A stretch of DNA of 64,000 bases, from NCBI GenBank assembly GCA_963788585.1, contig CAWBHA010000003.1:1860001-1924000 (forward strand). The letters run 5' to 3'. The DNA is from Bog-473 sp963788585. Its GTDB lineage: Bacteria > Actinomycetota > Acidimicrobiia > Acidimicrobiales > RAAP-2. Every line of letters begins with the position of its first letter. Within the stretch, counting starts at the first letter, position 1. This document shows positions 34,839 to 43,783 of this stretch, piece by piece. The notes under the pieces are model-generated. The model was not told the DNA's origin, made no database searches, and was given only the letters and a program-made list of their open reading frames with translations. The position numbers and the translations under genes are program-made.

Positions 34839-35716
34839 CCATCTCGATCGACCACGAGCACGAACACACACACGACCACGACCACGCGGGCGGGGCCGTC
34901 CCCGCCGAGACCGTCCGGACCGGGCGGATGCGCCAGAAGAGGTCGCAACTCTCCATGGTGTTCCACCAGGCTCACTACGAAGCCCTCGGACTGGTGCGCA
35001 ACCGGACCGCTCAGGGGTTCGCCTTCGGCATGCCCCTCGCATTCTTGGTGCTCTTCGTCGCGATCTTCGGCAACGGCACCATCCACGTCGAGGGCCATGC
35101 CGTAAAGGGGTCCACGTATTACGTGGCGGCCCTGACGGTCTTCGCCATCGTCGATGTCGCCTTCATGGCCCTGGTGATCGGCCTCGTCCAGAACCGCGAG
35201 GCCGGCGTGCTCCGACGGCGGCGCGCGACGCCCCAGCCCGCCTGGACCGTCATGGCGGCCATGGCGATGACCACCCTCGTCTCGAGCACGCTGTCTGCCG
35301 CCCTCCTGCTCGGCGTCGGTCGTCTCGCCTACGGCGCGACGCTCTCGCCCGGCGCGCTCCCCGCGCTGCTGGTTGCGGTCGTTGTCGGGGTTGTCGTGTT
35401 CTGCTGCCTCGGCTTTGCCGTCGCTGGACTGGTCCGCTCCTTCGACTCGGCTCAGCCGGTGGCGACGGCGCTGGCTTTGCCACTCGCGTTCATCTCGGGG
35501 GTGTTCATTCCCTGGTCCCTCGTGCCGCACTGGCTGCAGCAGGTGTCCGAGGTCTTCCCCGTGCGCCCGCTGGCCGTGGCCGTGCTCGACCCCTATCTGG
35601 CCCATGGCGGCCGGGCATCGTGGGACCCGGTCGGGCTGGCCGTCCTCGGCGCCTGGGGCCTCGCCGCCGTGGTCGCCGCCGTGCGCTGGTTCCGCTGGGC
35701 GCCCCGGGACGTGTGA
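34835..35716 (+). CDS. ABC-2 type permease with His-rich N-terminus
   Basis: A 293-residue membrane partner of the upstream ATPase, with six hydrophobic helices, and the FAFGMPLAFLVLFVAIFG and FISGVFIPWSLVPHWLQ segments usual in ABC-2 exporters. The N-terminus is unusual: residues 7-17 read HEHEHTHDHDH, a likely metal-binding or flexible segment. The ATG overlaps the ATPase stop. Substrate unknown; the local two-component system may control it. Confidence 0.88.
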   Translation: MTISIDHEHEHTHDHDHAGGAVPAETVRTGRMRQKRSQLSMVFHQAHYEALGLVRNRTAQGFAFGMPLAFLVLFVAIFGNGTIHVEGHAVKGSTYYVAALTVFAIVDVAFMALVIGLVQNREAGVLRRRRATPQPAWTVMAAMAMTTLVSSTLSAALLLGVGRLAYGATLSPGALPALLVAVVVGVVVFCCLGFAVAGLVRSFDSAQPVATALALPLAFISGVFIPWSLVPHWLQQVSEVFPVRPLAVAVLDPYLAHGGRASWDPVGLAVLGAWGLAAVVAAVRWFRWAPRDV

Positions 35717-35734
35717 CCGCAGCGCCGATCGGGG

Positions 35735-35763
35735 TTGTCACCGGCCGCCCGCCATGCCACAAT
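35735..35763 (+). promoter_or_regulatory. ilvBNC promoter
   Basis: TTGTCA (35735-35740) and CACAAT (35758-35763) are separated by 17 nt. Transcription would begin a few bases before the leader-peptide ATG at 35773, 9 nt after the -10 element, so the leader peptide is itself nearly leaderless. Confidence 0.6.
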
Positions 35764-35772
35764 GGCTGCCTC

Positions 35773-35820
35773 ATGAAGACGCAGCCCAACCGTCCCGAAA
35801 TCCTGGTACTCGTTACGTAG
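35773..35820 (+). CDS. ilv leader peptide
   Basis: A 15-residue peptide, MKTQPNRPEILVLVT, with Ile-Leu-Val-Leu-Val at codons 10-14, and a TAG that is the first part of a hairpin. This is the classic attenuation design: lack of charged Leu, Val or Ile tRNA would stall the ribosome on these codons. It lies between the ABC permease and ilvB. Confidence 0.85.
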   Translation: MKTQPNRPEILVLVT

Positions 35821-35878
35821 GCGCGCGCCCACATCGCAAACCGCGCGCCTACCGACCTCCCGCTACGGGGGGTCTTTT
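35818..35878 (+). terminator. ilv attenuator hairpins
   Basis: The first stem pairs TAGGCGCGCG (35818-35827, including the leader stop) with CGCGCGCCTA (35842-35851). The second pairs GACCTCCC (35854-35861) with GGGGGGTC (35867-35874), a loop of 5 nt, then TTTT at 35875-35878. The second is a rho-independent terminator that would stop transcription before ilvB unless another fold forms. Confidence 0.8.
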
Positions 35879-35933
35879 CAATTTCCGGACCGATTCAACC
35901 GATACTCGCAGCACAGCGGAACAGGGGAACCAC

Positions 35934-37661
35934 ATGAAGCTGACAGGGGCCCAGGCCCTCATCAAGAGCCTCGAGAAGCAGGGGGTCGACGTCATGTTCG
36001 GCCTGCCCGGCGGCGCCATCCTGCCGGTCTACGACCCCATCATCGACTCCTCCATCCGCCACATCCTGGTACGCCACGAGCAGGGTGCCGGCCACATGGC
36101 CGAGGGCTACGCCATGGTGACGGGCAAACCCGGCGTCGCCATAGTGACGAGCGGTCCCGGCGCCACCAACGTCGTGACCCCGCTGGCCAACGCCTACATG
36201 GACTCCACGCCCCTCATCGTGGTGTCGGGCCAGGTGGCCACGCCGTCCATCGGCACCGACGCCTTCCAGGAGTGCGACATCACCGGCGTGACCATGGGCA
36301 TCACGAAGCACAACTGGCTCATCAAGGACGTGCGGGAGATCCCGAGGGTGGTGGCCGCGGCGTTCCACGTTGCGACCACCGGGCGGCCGGGCCCGGTCCT
36401 GATCGACCTGCCCAAGGACATCTCGAACCAGACCATGGAGTGGTACTGGCCGTCCTCCGTCGAGGAGCTCGATCTGCCGGGCTACCACCCGGTGACCTTC
36501 GGTGACCCGGTGCTCGTCGGGCAGGCGGCCGAGCTCATCGCGCAGGCGCAACGCCCCGTCCTCTACGTCGGCGGGGGGGTCTTGAAGGCGCGGGCGGCCG
36601 AGGCGTTGCGGGCGTTGGCCGACCGCACCGGGATCCCCGTGGTGACGACGCTGATGGCGCGCGGCGCCTTCCCCGACTCGCACCCCCAGGCGCTGGGCAT
36701 GCCGGGCATGCACGGCCACTACACCGCAGTGACGGCCCTGCAGCGCAGCGACCTGTTGATCAACCTCGGTGCCCGCTTCGACGACCGGGTGACCGGCAAG
36801 ATCTCGACCTTCGCCCCCGAGGCCAAGGTGATCCACGTCGACATCGACCCGGCCGAGCTGGGCAAGGTGCGGATGCCCGACGTGGGGATCGCGGGGGACT
36901 GCCGCCAGGTGATCGAGGAGCTGCTGCTGGCCATTGACGCCCGGGGCGACGCGCCCATCGTCCAGGACCTCGCGCCGTGGTGGCGCCAGATCCACGAGTG
37001 GCAGGAGCGCTTCCCGCTCTACTACGCCGACGCCGACGGCGGGGCGATCAAGCCGCAGAACGTGGTGGAGCAGCTGCGCGACTCGTCCGCCGAGGACACC
37101 ATCGTCGTGGCCGGCGTGGGCCAGCACCAGATGTGGGCCTCGCAGTACTGGGACTTCGAGCACCCGTACACCTGGGTCAACTCGGGCGGGGCCGGCACCA
37201 TGGGCTTCGCCGTGCCCGCCTCCATCGGGGCCAAGGTCGGCCGGCCCGAGCGCACCGTGTGGGCCATCGACGGCGACGGCTGCTTCCAAATGACGGCGCA
37301 GGAGCTGGTGACGGCGAGCTCGGAGCAGATCCCGGTGAAGATCGCGATCTTGAACAACGCGTATCTCGGCATGGTCCGCCAGTGGCAGGAGATGTTCTAC
37401 GAGGAGCGCTACTCGGAGGTCTACCTCTCGCCCGACCTGCCCGACTACGTGAAGTGGGCGGAGGCCATGGGCTGCGTCGGCATCCGGGCCGAGACGCCCG
37501 AGGACGTCGGGCCGGCCATTGAGAAGGCGAATTCGATCGACGACCGGCCGGTCGTGGTCGACTTCCGCACCGACGCCTTCGAGAAGGTGTTCCCGATGGT
37601 GCCGGCCGGTGCGTCGAACGACGACATCGTGGTGCACCCCGACCAGACGGCCCACCGATGA
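35934..37661 (+). CDS. ilvB: Acetolactate synthase large subunit
   Basis: Thiamine-diphosphate enzyme, 575 residues, that makes 2-acetolactate from pyruvate (valine, leucine) and 2-aceto-2-hydroxybutyrate (isoleucine). The N-terminal FGLPGGAILPVYDPI and the catalytic E49 in VRHEQGAGHMAEGYA, the FAD-region motifs (NLGARFDDRVTGK) and the TPP motif GDGCFQMTAQELVTA near residue 446 are all present. The start ATG 35934 follows a weak purine run (AGGGGA). It follows an attenuator and overlaps ilvN by 4 nt. Confidence 0.97.
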   Translation: MKLTGAQALIKSLEKQGVDVMFGLPGGAILPVYDPIIDSSIRHILVRHEQGAGHMAEGYAMVTGKPGVAIVTSGPGATNVVTPLANAYMDSTPLIVVSGQVATPSIGTDAFQECDITGVTMGITKHNWLIKDVREIPRVVAAAFHVATTGRPGPVLIDLPKDISNQTMEWYWPSSVEELDLPGYHPVTFGDPVLVGQAAELIAQAQRPVLYVGGGVLKARAAEALRALADRTGIPVVTTLMARGAFPDSHPQALGMPGMHGHYTAVTALQRSDLLINLGARFDDRVTGKISTFAPEAKVIHVDIDPAELGKVRMPDVGIAGDCRQVIEELLLAIDARGDAPIVQDLAPWWRQIHEWQERFPLYYADADGGAIKPQNVVEQLRDSSAEDTIVVAGVGQHQMWASQYWDFEHPYTWVNSGGAGTMGFAVPASIGAKVGRPERTVWAIDGDGCFQMTAQELVTASSEQIPVKIAILNNAYLGMVRQWQEMFYEERYSEVYLSPDLPDYVKWAEAMGCVGIRAETPEDVGPAIEKANSIDDRPVVVDFRTDAFEKVFPMVPAGASNDDIVVHPDQTAHR

Positions 37662-38230
37662 CGGTGGGATCGGCGTCGCCGTCGCCGTCATCGTCGCCGT
37701 TTCGCACGCTGCCCGGCGGCCGGGCCGGCCGAGGCGGGCACCGCCATCACATCCTCTCGGTGCTGGTCGAGAACAAGGCGGGCGTGCTGGCCCGCGTGGC
37801 GGGGCTCTTCAGCCGGCGCGGCTTCAACATTTACTCGCTCGCCGTGGCACCGACCGACGAGGACGAGCACTTCAGCCGGATCACCATCGTGGTCGACGTC
37901 GAGTCGGCTCCCCTGGAGCAGGTGATCATGCAACTCGACAAGCTGGTGAATGTCGTCTCCATCGGGGAGCTGTCACCGGCAGAGGCGGTCGAGCGCGAGC
38001 TCGTGCTCTTGACGGTGGCGGTAGGGCCGACGGAGCGCTCGCAGGTGATCCAGTTGGTCGGCGTGTTCGGCGGCGAGGTGGTCAACGTGGGGACGGACCG
38101 CCTGACCGTCATGCTGGCGGGGCGGCCCGAGAAGATCGACGACTTCGAGGGGCTGCTCGAGCAGTACAACGTCATCGAGATGCAGCGGACGGGGCGGGTC
38201 GCCCTGCCTAAGCTGGAGCGTCATCACTGA
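37658..38230 (+). CDS. ilvN: Acetolactate synthase regulatory subunit
   Basis: ACT-domain regulatory subunit, 190 residues. After a Ser/Pro-rich 30-residue start comes the ACT domain (ILSVLVENKAGVLARVAGLF, then GFNIYSLAVAPTDED), and the C-terminal half with VGVFGGEVVNVGTDRLTV. It mediates feedback inhibition, chiefly by valine. The ATG at 37658 overlaps the ilvB stop (ATGA). The N-terminal Ser/Pro extension is longer than usual. Confidence 0.95.
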   Translation: MTVGSASPSPSSSPFRTLPGGRAGRGGHRHHILSVLVENKAGVLARVAGLFSRRGFNIYSLAVAPTDEDEHFSRITIVVDVESAPLEQVIMQLDKLVNVVSIGELSPAEAVERELVLLTVAVGPTERSQVIQLVGVFGGEVVNVGTDRLTVMLAGRPEKIDDFEGLLEQYNVIEMQRTGRVALPKLERHH

Positions 38231-38276
38231 ATCTCCTTTTTGTGGTCGCGTGTCGCGGCCTTCGACCCGGGTGCTG

Positions 38277-38316
38277 AGACGCACAGACGCACAGACGCAC
38301 AGACGCACAGACGCAG
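38277..38316. repeat. Five 8-bp tandem repeats before ilvC
   Basis: AGACGCAC repeats four times at 38277, 38285, 38293 and 38301, and a fifth unit is AGACGCAG (38309-38316). They lie in the 121-nt gap between ilvN and ilvC and are followed by an A/G-rich stretch just before the ilvC ATG. Confidence 0.85.
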
Positions 38317-38351
38317 AGACAGAGCGACGCAAAGAGAAAGAGCAGAAAATA

Positions 38352-39377
<1,026 letters not shown>

Positions 39378-39421
39378 TCAGGGATTTCGTCGTCCCTACT
39401 CTGGCGCTGGCCCGTGGAGGG

Positions 39422-39468
39422 TTGACCTGACATCATAGTGATGTCATCATGACGTCATGAGGATGTCA
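39422..39468 (+). promoter_or_regulatory. Autoregulatory operator array of an RHH protein
   Basis: TTGACC (39422-39427) and CATCAT (39445-39450) with a 17-nt spacer form a promoter. Over it lie four 8-bp boxes at exact 11-bp spacing: TGACATCA (39428), TGATGTCA (39439), TGACGTCA (39450) and GGATGTCA (39461). The first two form a perfect palindrome with a 3-nt centre, and the third is itself a palindrome. Tandem octamers are how ribbon-helix-helix repressors such as Arc and MetJ bind DNA. Confidence 0.7.
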
Positions 39469-39951
39469 CTGGTGGTCGACGGGCTGCGCTCCGATGTGCT
39501 GAGCGTCGGCGAGCTCGGCGACGACACGGTGGCCGAGGTGGCCGAGCGCATCGCTGACCTGCTGGGTCGCTCGTTGCCGGGGCGTGTCCTCGAGCTGCTC
39601 TCCGACGTGGCCGCCGAGCTCTCGGCCGAACTGCCCGAAGGTCGAGTCGAGATCCGGGTCGTCGGCGACGAAGTCGAGCTCGCCTATGTGGGGGACGAGC
39701 GCGCGGGCGCCGACCTTGGCGTCGAGGCCGGCGACGGAGGGCAGGGGGCGGGGGAGGGCGGCGACGTGTCGGCCCGCATCAGCTTGCGCCTCAGCGAGGG
39801 CCTGAAGAGCCGGGTCGAGGAAAGCGCGGCACGCCAAGGTCTCTCGGTAAACGCCTACATCGTGCGGACGCTCGAACGCGGTTCGTTCGGTGAGCGGGGA
39901 AGAGGTCCCGCAGGGGTGGGGAACCGCCTACGCGGCTACGGCTCGACATGA
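39457..39951 (+). CDS. Ribbon-helix-helix protein with toastrack-associated domain
   Basis: A 164-residue protein. The C-terminal part, ISLRLSEGLKSRVEESAARQ followed by GLSVNAYIVRTLE, is a ribbon-helix-helix (Arc/MetJ/HicB-type) DNA-binding motif. The N-terminal 95 residues contain no recognised domain, only an acidic Gly-rich linker before the RHH. The start ATG 39457 lies within the operator boxes; ATG 39463 is an equally good choice. It overlaps the next gene by 4 nt (ATGA), so the two are coupled. I infer an autorepressed two-gene operon. Confidence 0.75.
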   Translation: MRMSLVVDGLRSDVLSVGELGDDTVAEVAERIADLLGRSLPGRVLELLSDVAAELSAELPEGRVEIRVVGDEVELAYVGDERAGADLGVEAGDGGQGAGEGGDVSARISLRLSEGLKSRVEESAARQGLSVNAYIVRTLERGSFGERGRGPAGVGNRLRGYGST

Positions 39952-40841
39952 AGGGAGCAATCGACATGCACAGGACATTCGAGACACCGGGTCGGGTGCG
40001 CCTCGTCGTCGAGAACGACGCCGGCCTCGTCACCATCACCGCACGCGAGAGCGGAACGACGACCGTCTCAATCGAGGCCGACACCCCGGGCGCCGAGGAG
40101 CTCGTTGAGCGCAGCGTGGTGGAATGCAGGCCTACCGGAGGTGTTCATCTCGTCGTAGTGAAGGTGCCGCACGCGCGGGGGAAGCGCTTCATCCGTCGGG
40201 ATCCCGTGAGCGTACGCGTCGAGCTTCCTGAAGGCAGCGATGTGAGGGCCGCGACCGGTTCGGCTGACATCGAGGTGATCGGATCCATCGAAGCGGCTGA
40301 CGTGAACTCGGGCAGTGGTGACATCACCACCGACGACGTGGCGGCCGACATTCGTGCAAAGACGGCCAGCGGCAATATCACGGTCGGCAACATCGGCGGT
40401 GAGCTGCGAGCCCATACGGCTTCGGGCGACCTGCGGTGCTCAGGCGTGATGGGCAGCGCCGTGTTCGCCACCGCGTCGGGCGATCTCGAGCTTGGAGCGG
40501 CCCACGGCCGGGTCGACATCAAGGGCAGCTCGGGGAGCGTCCGGCTCGGCGAGCTCGCACACGGCGCGCGGGTGAGCAACGTGTCGGGCGATGTCCGCGT
40601 CCTTGCCCTGGGCGAGGGGACGCTCCATGTCCGCTCGGTGTCGGGGAACGTTTCGGTAGGCATCGCAACTGGCGTCGAATTGCACGTCGACGTGGAGACG
40701 GTATCGGGCGCAGTGCTCTCCGATATCCCGATCGAGGCCGCACCGCAGCCGACGACGCGCCGCGAGGCGCGGGTCGAGCTCAGCGTGCGCAGCGTGTCGG
40801 GCAACGTGGCGATCGAGCGTGCGTTCGAGCAGGTGGCCTGA
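39948..40841 (+). CDS. DUF4097 beta-helix protein
   Basis: A 297-residue repeat protein (DUF4097, toastrack type). The repeats are visible as successive SGSGDITTDDVAADIRAKTA, SGNITVGNIGGELRAHTA, SGDLRCSGVMGSAVFATA and SGDLELGAAHGRVDIKGS strands. There is no signal peptide. Related DUF4097 proteins are often linked to anti-sigma or stress functions but few are characterised. The ATG at 39948 overlaps the RHH stop, though ATG 39966 has an AGGGAG 8 nt upstream and may be the real start. Co-translation with the RHH protein suggests a partner or sensor role. Confidence 0.85.
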   Translation: MKGAIDMHRTFETPGRVRLVVENDAGLVTITARESGTTTVSIEADTPGAEELVERSVVECRPTGGVHLVVVKVPHARGKRFIRRDPVSVRVELPEGSDVRAATGSADIEVIGSIEAADVNSGSGDITTDDVAADIRAKTASGNITVGNIGGELRAHTASGDLRCSGVMGSAVFATASGDLELGAAHGRVDIKGSSGSVRLGELAHGARVSNVSGDVRVLALGEGTLHVRSVSGNVSVGIATGVELHVDVETVSGAVLSDIPIEAAPQPTTRREARVELSVRSVSGNVAIERAFEQVA

Positions 40842-40874
40842 GTCACGGCCCGGGCGTCGCCGGGGTGGCCGCGC

Positions 40875-41201
40875 CTATTCGAAGACGATGGGAAAATCGC
40901 CGATGTTGGCCATCAGCTCGGCAACGGGCCGCGTTGGGCAGACCTCGACCGTGTTCCACTGGGACAGGCCAGTGTCGTAAACGAGCTGGGCCACGGCCTC
41001 GACGCTCGGCGCCTCCACGAGCGAGACGGTGCGATGTCCCGGATCGAGGTGCAGCGGACCGGCGACGAACGTGACTCCGGCCTCCTCCGAGAGCCGGGGA
41101 AGGTCCTGGCCCAATCCCTCGATGGCACGGGCCCTGCTGCGGGCGTTCGACGAAGGGCAGATATTGGGTGGGTGCTCGGCGAGGATCACGTATTGGGGCA
41201 T
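40875..41201 (-). CDS. Small dimeric alpha/beta-barrel-like protein
   Basis: A 108-residue cytosolic protein starting MPQYVILAEHPPNICPSSNA, with a C-terminal AELMANIGDFPIVFE. The pattern of strand-helix repeats and its length suggest a ferredoxin-like alpha+beta barrel (DUF3303-like), but I cannot confirm a family. The ATG has AAAGGAC on the minus strand 8 nt upstream. It converges with the DUF4097 gene and is divergent from the cupin. Confidence 0.65.
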   Translation of the reverse strand: MPQYVILAEHPPNICPSSNARSRARAIEGLGQDLPRLSEEAGVTFVAGPLHLDPGHRTVSLVEAPSVEAVAQLVYDTGLSQWNTVEVCPTRPVAELMANIGDFPIVFE

Positions 41202-41354
41202 GGAAGTCCTTTCAGCAGGATCCGATTCTTCCCCCTAATCGGCTCGAGTGTCCATCGGCGCTCGCGGCGTCGACACAGGTACTGTCGGGCCCGGAGGACG
41301 AGACAATGCTGCAGAGATGCTCCGACGGGCCGACAGGCGGGCGCTGAGCTGGCG

Positions 41355-41687
41355 ATGTCCTTCGTGAGGCCCTCCGACATGGTGTCTGGTCAGCCACTGC
41401 CGGGCTGGGACGGCCGCTTCGTACATTCGGCCACGATGACCTTCGCCCATTACGACATCGCAGCCGACGCGGCACCGCTGCACGAGCACCAGCATGAGCA
41501 GGAGGAGGTCTGGCACATCGTCGACGGTGAGGTGGCGCTCACCATCGGCGACGAGGAGCAGGTGCTCGGTCCTGGCTGCGTCGCCGTGGTGCCACCGCAG
41601 ACGCCGCACTCGGTGCGGCCGCTTACCGCCTGCCGGGCCATCATCGCCGACCATCCGCGGCGATCGAACCTGCCGGGTCTCGCGTAG
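41355..41687 (+). CDS. Small cupin-domain protein
   Basis: A 110-residue single-domain cupin. The first cupin motif is HEHQHEQEEVWHIVDGEV and the second lies in GPGCVAVVPPQTPHSVRP. The conserved His and Glu bind a metal, usually iron, manganese or nickel. It may be an isomerase, dioxygenase or metal-dependent sensor. ATG 41355 is the first in frame with family-like sequence; no Shine-Dalgarno sequence is obvious. Confidence 0.85.
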   Translation: MSFVRPSDMVSGQPLPGWDGRFVHSATMTFAHYDIAADAAPLHEHQHEQEEVWHIVDGEVALTIGDEEQVLGPGCVAVVPPQTPHSVRPLTACRAIIADHPRRSNLPGLA

Positions 41688-41704
41688 GACCGTCCTCGCA
41701 AGAT

Positions 41705-41731
41705 CCGTCTGGGGGCGGACGCCCCAGACGG
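41705..41731 (+). terminator. Hairpin downstream of the cupin gene
   Basis: CCGTCTGGGG (41705-41714) and CCCCAGACGG (41722-41731) form a perfect 10-bp stem with a 7-nt loop, 17 nt after the cupin stop. There is no U-run, so it may be a terminator that needs a factor, or an mRNA 3'-end stabiliser. Confidence 0.55.
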
Positions 41732-41872
41732 CGGCGGATCCAGCCGTCCGTCTGCGGCTCCCCTCGCCGTCGGCCTGCCCGCGCTCGAGTGGGTAGGAGC
41801 CCTCGCCTGTATGCGCAGAACACCTGGGACTTCGTTTGACCTCTATACGGCGCCGTCGGGCGGTTGGCCCCG

Positions 41873-41930
41873 GGTGTATATGGGTCGATACTGCAATGCC
41901 TATGTCCTGGGACGACACCGCATATACACC
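41873..41930. promoter_or_regulatory. Inverted repeat upstream of GH5
   Basis: GGTGTATATG (41873-41882) and CATATACACC (41921-41930) are perfect 10-bp inverted repeats 38 nt apart in an otherwise GC-rich intergenic sequence. A local AT-rich inverted repeat of this kind fits an operator pair for a sugar-responsive repressor, but no regulator gene is adjacent. Confidence 0.45.
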
Positions 41931-42087
41931 GAGCACCAACGTCGCCACGGCCCCGTATGCGGACAGAACGGAGTGGTCGGGTCGTGGCGGCCCTTCAGGA
42001 CGGTCCCGCGGCTCGCCCGACCCTGTCGAACGATCAGGCCGCAGGGGCGCGGCCATCGAAGAGGACACGGCGGCCAGACTGTTCACC

Positions 42088-43773
42088 GTGCGCCGCCGGG
42101 CCTGTTGGTTGTACGTCTTCGTCCTGGTGACCGTGGTGGCAATGGCCGTGGCGGCGGCGCCGCTGGGGGCGGGCGCTGCGGCGGCGGCGGCGAGACTCCC
42201 GACGCTGGCGTCACCCATCGTCAGGGTGGGTACGAACGCACCCGTCTCGGGTCCGATCCGGGCTCCGGGTGGCCCCTATCTCTACGACGCCCAGGGCCGG
42301 GTCGTCTTCTTCCACGGGGTCGACGCGGTCTACAAGTACCCGCCCTACGAGCTCTTTCCCGCTCCCGGGAAGGCGTGGAACCTCTCGACGGCCGATGCGT
42401 CGCTCATGTCCCGCCTCGGCTTCAACGTGGTGCGGCTGGGCATGACCTGGGCCGGCCTCGAGCCGGGGACGGCGCCAGCCAACGACCCCGCAATCTGCAC
42501 CCGCGGGACTCCGACCAATCCGGAACAGTTCAACCAGGCCGTGCTCAACCGGTACGTCTCCCGACTGCGTACGACGGTCGACCTGCTCGGCCGGTTCCAC
42601 ATCTTCACCATCCTCGACATGCACCAGGACGTGTACAACCAGATGTTCGATGGCGAGGGTGCGCCACGCTGGGCGGTGTGCACCAACAATGTGCCGAGCG
42701 TCGACCCGCCCGGGCGCTGGTCGCTCGAGTACGGCACCCGGGCTGCGGGTATCGCCTTCAGCCACTTCTGGCGCAACAACGTGCGGGGTGATCTTCAGGG
42801 CGAGTACGACCGCGTCTGGGGCGACGTAGCCCGGGCCTTCCGCGGCAACAAATGGATCCTCGGCTACGACCCCTTCAACGAACCCTTCTCCAAGTCAGTG
42901 GTGCGTTTCGGCGACGCGCATTTCGACGCTGAGCTCGAGTGCTTCTACACCGGTACTGCCCACATCGGCGCGCCCGGCCGCGGCGCGCCGATGCTGCGCT
43001 GTCCGTCCAGCGATCCGGCTGACGGCGTGATCCCGAGCATCTTGGGCAATGACCCCTCGCACCTGATCTTCGACGAGCCGGACAACTACGCCAGCCGTGG
43101 CTTCCCCACCTATCTCGGACCGATGGACCTGCCCAAGCTCGTCTTCAACGTGCACATCTACTGCGGCGCCCGCAGCCCGGTCACCGGCAATCCGACGAAC
43201 GTCGAAGCCTGTGCCGACCAGGAGGCCCTCTCGTTGGCGAGGCGGGCCAAGGACCGTCCGGCCATGGCCTCGGCCAACCAACACGCGGGGCCGGCGTGGT
43301 TCGTCACCGAGTTCGGAGCCACCAGCAACGCCGGGTTGGTGGCGAGCATCACGGCCCAGATGGACGCGCAACAGGTGGGATGGGCGTACTGGGCTTGGAA
43401 GTACTACGCCGATCCGACAGGAAGTAGCGACGAATCGCTCGTCATGGCAGACGGGCGGCTGCGCTCGACGGCGTACGTGCTCAGCCGCGCCTACCCGCAG
43501 GCGATCGCGGGCGTCCCTCTCGCCTTTGCGTTTTCGCCGGCGACGGGATCCTTCGAGCTCACTTACGTGCCGAACCATCGCATCCACGCGCCCACCGTCA
43601 TCTTCGTGCCGACCGATGTGCACTACCCACACGGCTACTGCGCCCGGGTCGCCGGCGCGCACGTGACCTCTGGGCGGGGCAGCGACCTGCTCGACGTGCG
43701 AAACGACAGGTCGGGCCGGCGCGTCACCGTCACCATCACTGCGGGGCGCTGCGTTCGGTCGGCGCGGGCATAA
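42088..43773 (+). CDS. Secreted GH5-family glycoside hydrolase
   Basis: A 561-residue exported enzyme. The start MRRRACWLYVFVLVTVVAMA and the Ala-rich segment after it are a signal peptide. The barrel carries FFHGVDAVYKYPPYE, LGFNVVRLGMTWAGLEP, ILDMHQDVYNQ, the acid/base in GYDPFNEPF and the nucleophile in VTEFGATSN, then WAYWAWKYYAD. Together these resemble endoglycoceramidase-like GH5 enzymes acting on glycolipids. The C-terminal ~110 residues form a beta-rich domain with LTYVPNHRIHAPTVIFVPTD. I chose GTG 42088 because it begins the signal peptide and follows CAGACT (42075-42080) by 7 nt; longer frames are not supported. Confidence 0.85.
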   Translation: MRRRACWLYVFVLVTVVAMAVAAAPLGAGAAAAAARLPTLASPIVRVGTNAPVSGPIRAPGGPYLYDAQGRVVFFHGVDAVYKYPPYELFPAPGKAWNLSTADASLMSRLGFNVVRLGMTWAGLEPGTAPANDPAICTRGTPTNPEQFNQAVLNRYVSRLRTTVDLLGRFHIFTILDMHQDVYNQMFDGEGAPRWAVCTNNVPSVDPPGRWSLEYGTRAAGIAFSHFWRNNVRGDLQGEYDRVWGDVARAFRGNKWILGYDPFNEPFSKSVVRFGDAHFDAELECFYTGTAHIGAPGRGAPMLRCPSSDPADGVIPSILGNDPSHLIFDEPDNYASRGFPTYLGPMDLPKLVFNVHIYCGARSPVTGNPTNVEACADQEALSLARRAKDRPAMASANQHAGPAWFVTEFGATSNAGLVASITAQMDAQQVGWAYWAWKYYADPTGSSDESLVMADGRLRSTAYVLSRAYPQAIAGVPLAFAFSPATGSFELTYVPNHRIHAPTVIFVPTDVHYPHGYCARVAGAHVTSGRGSDLLDVRNDRSGRRVTVTITAGRCVRSARA

Positions 43774-43783
43774 GGTGGCGCGT

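Larger units (their letters stand above)
41688..42087. other. 400-nt intergenic region before GH5
   Basis: Between the cupin and the likely GH5 start there is no supported gene. The region holds a strong hairpin (41705-41731), and a 10-bp inverted repeat 58 nt in total (41873-41930). A frame reading into the GH5 gene exists from 41836, but it begins with TTG and its translation is not protein-like. Confidence 0.7.

Noticed and set aside
39457..40841. Classical toxin-antitoxin pair
   Set aside because: The RHH protein resembles antitoxins, but the partner is a DUF4097 beta-helix with no known toxin fold.
41836..42087. Upstream extension of the GH5 gene
   Set aside because: It begins with TTG, is Arg/Gly-rich with no family sequence, and the signal peptide starts at 42088.
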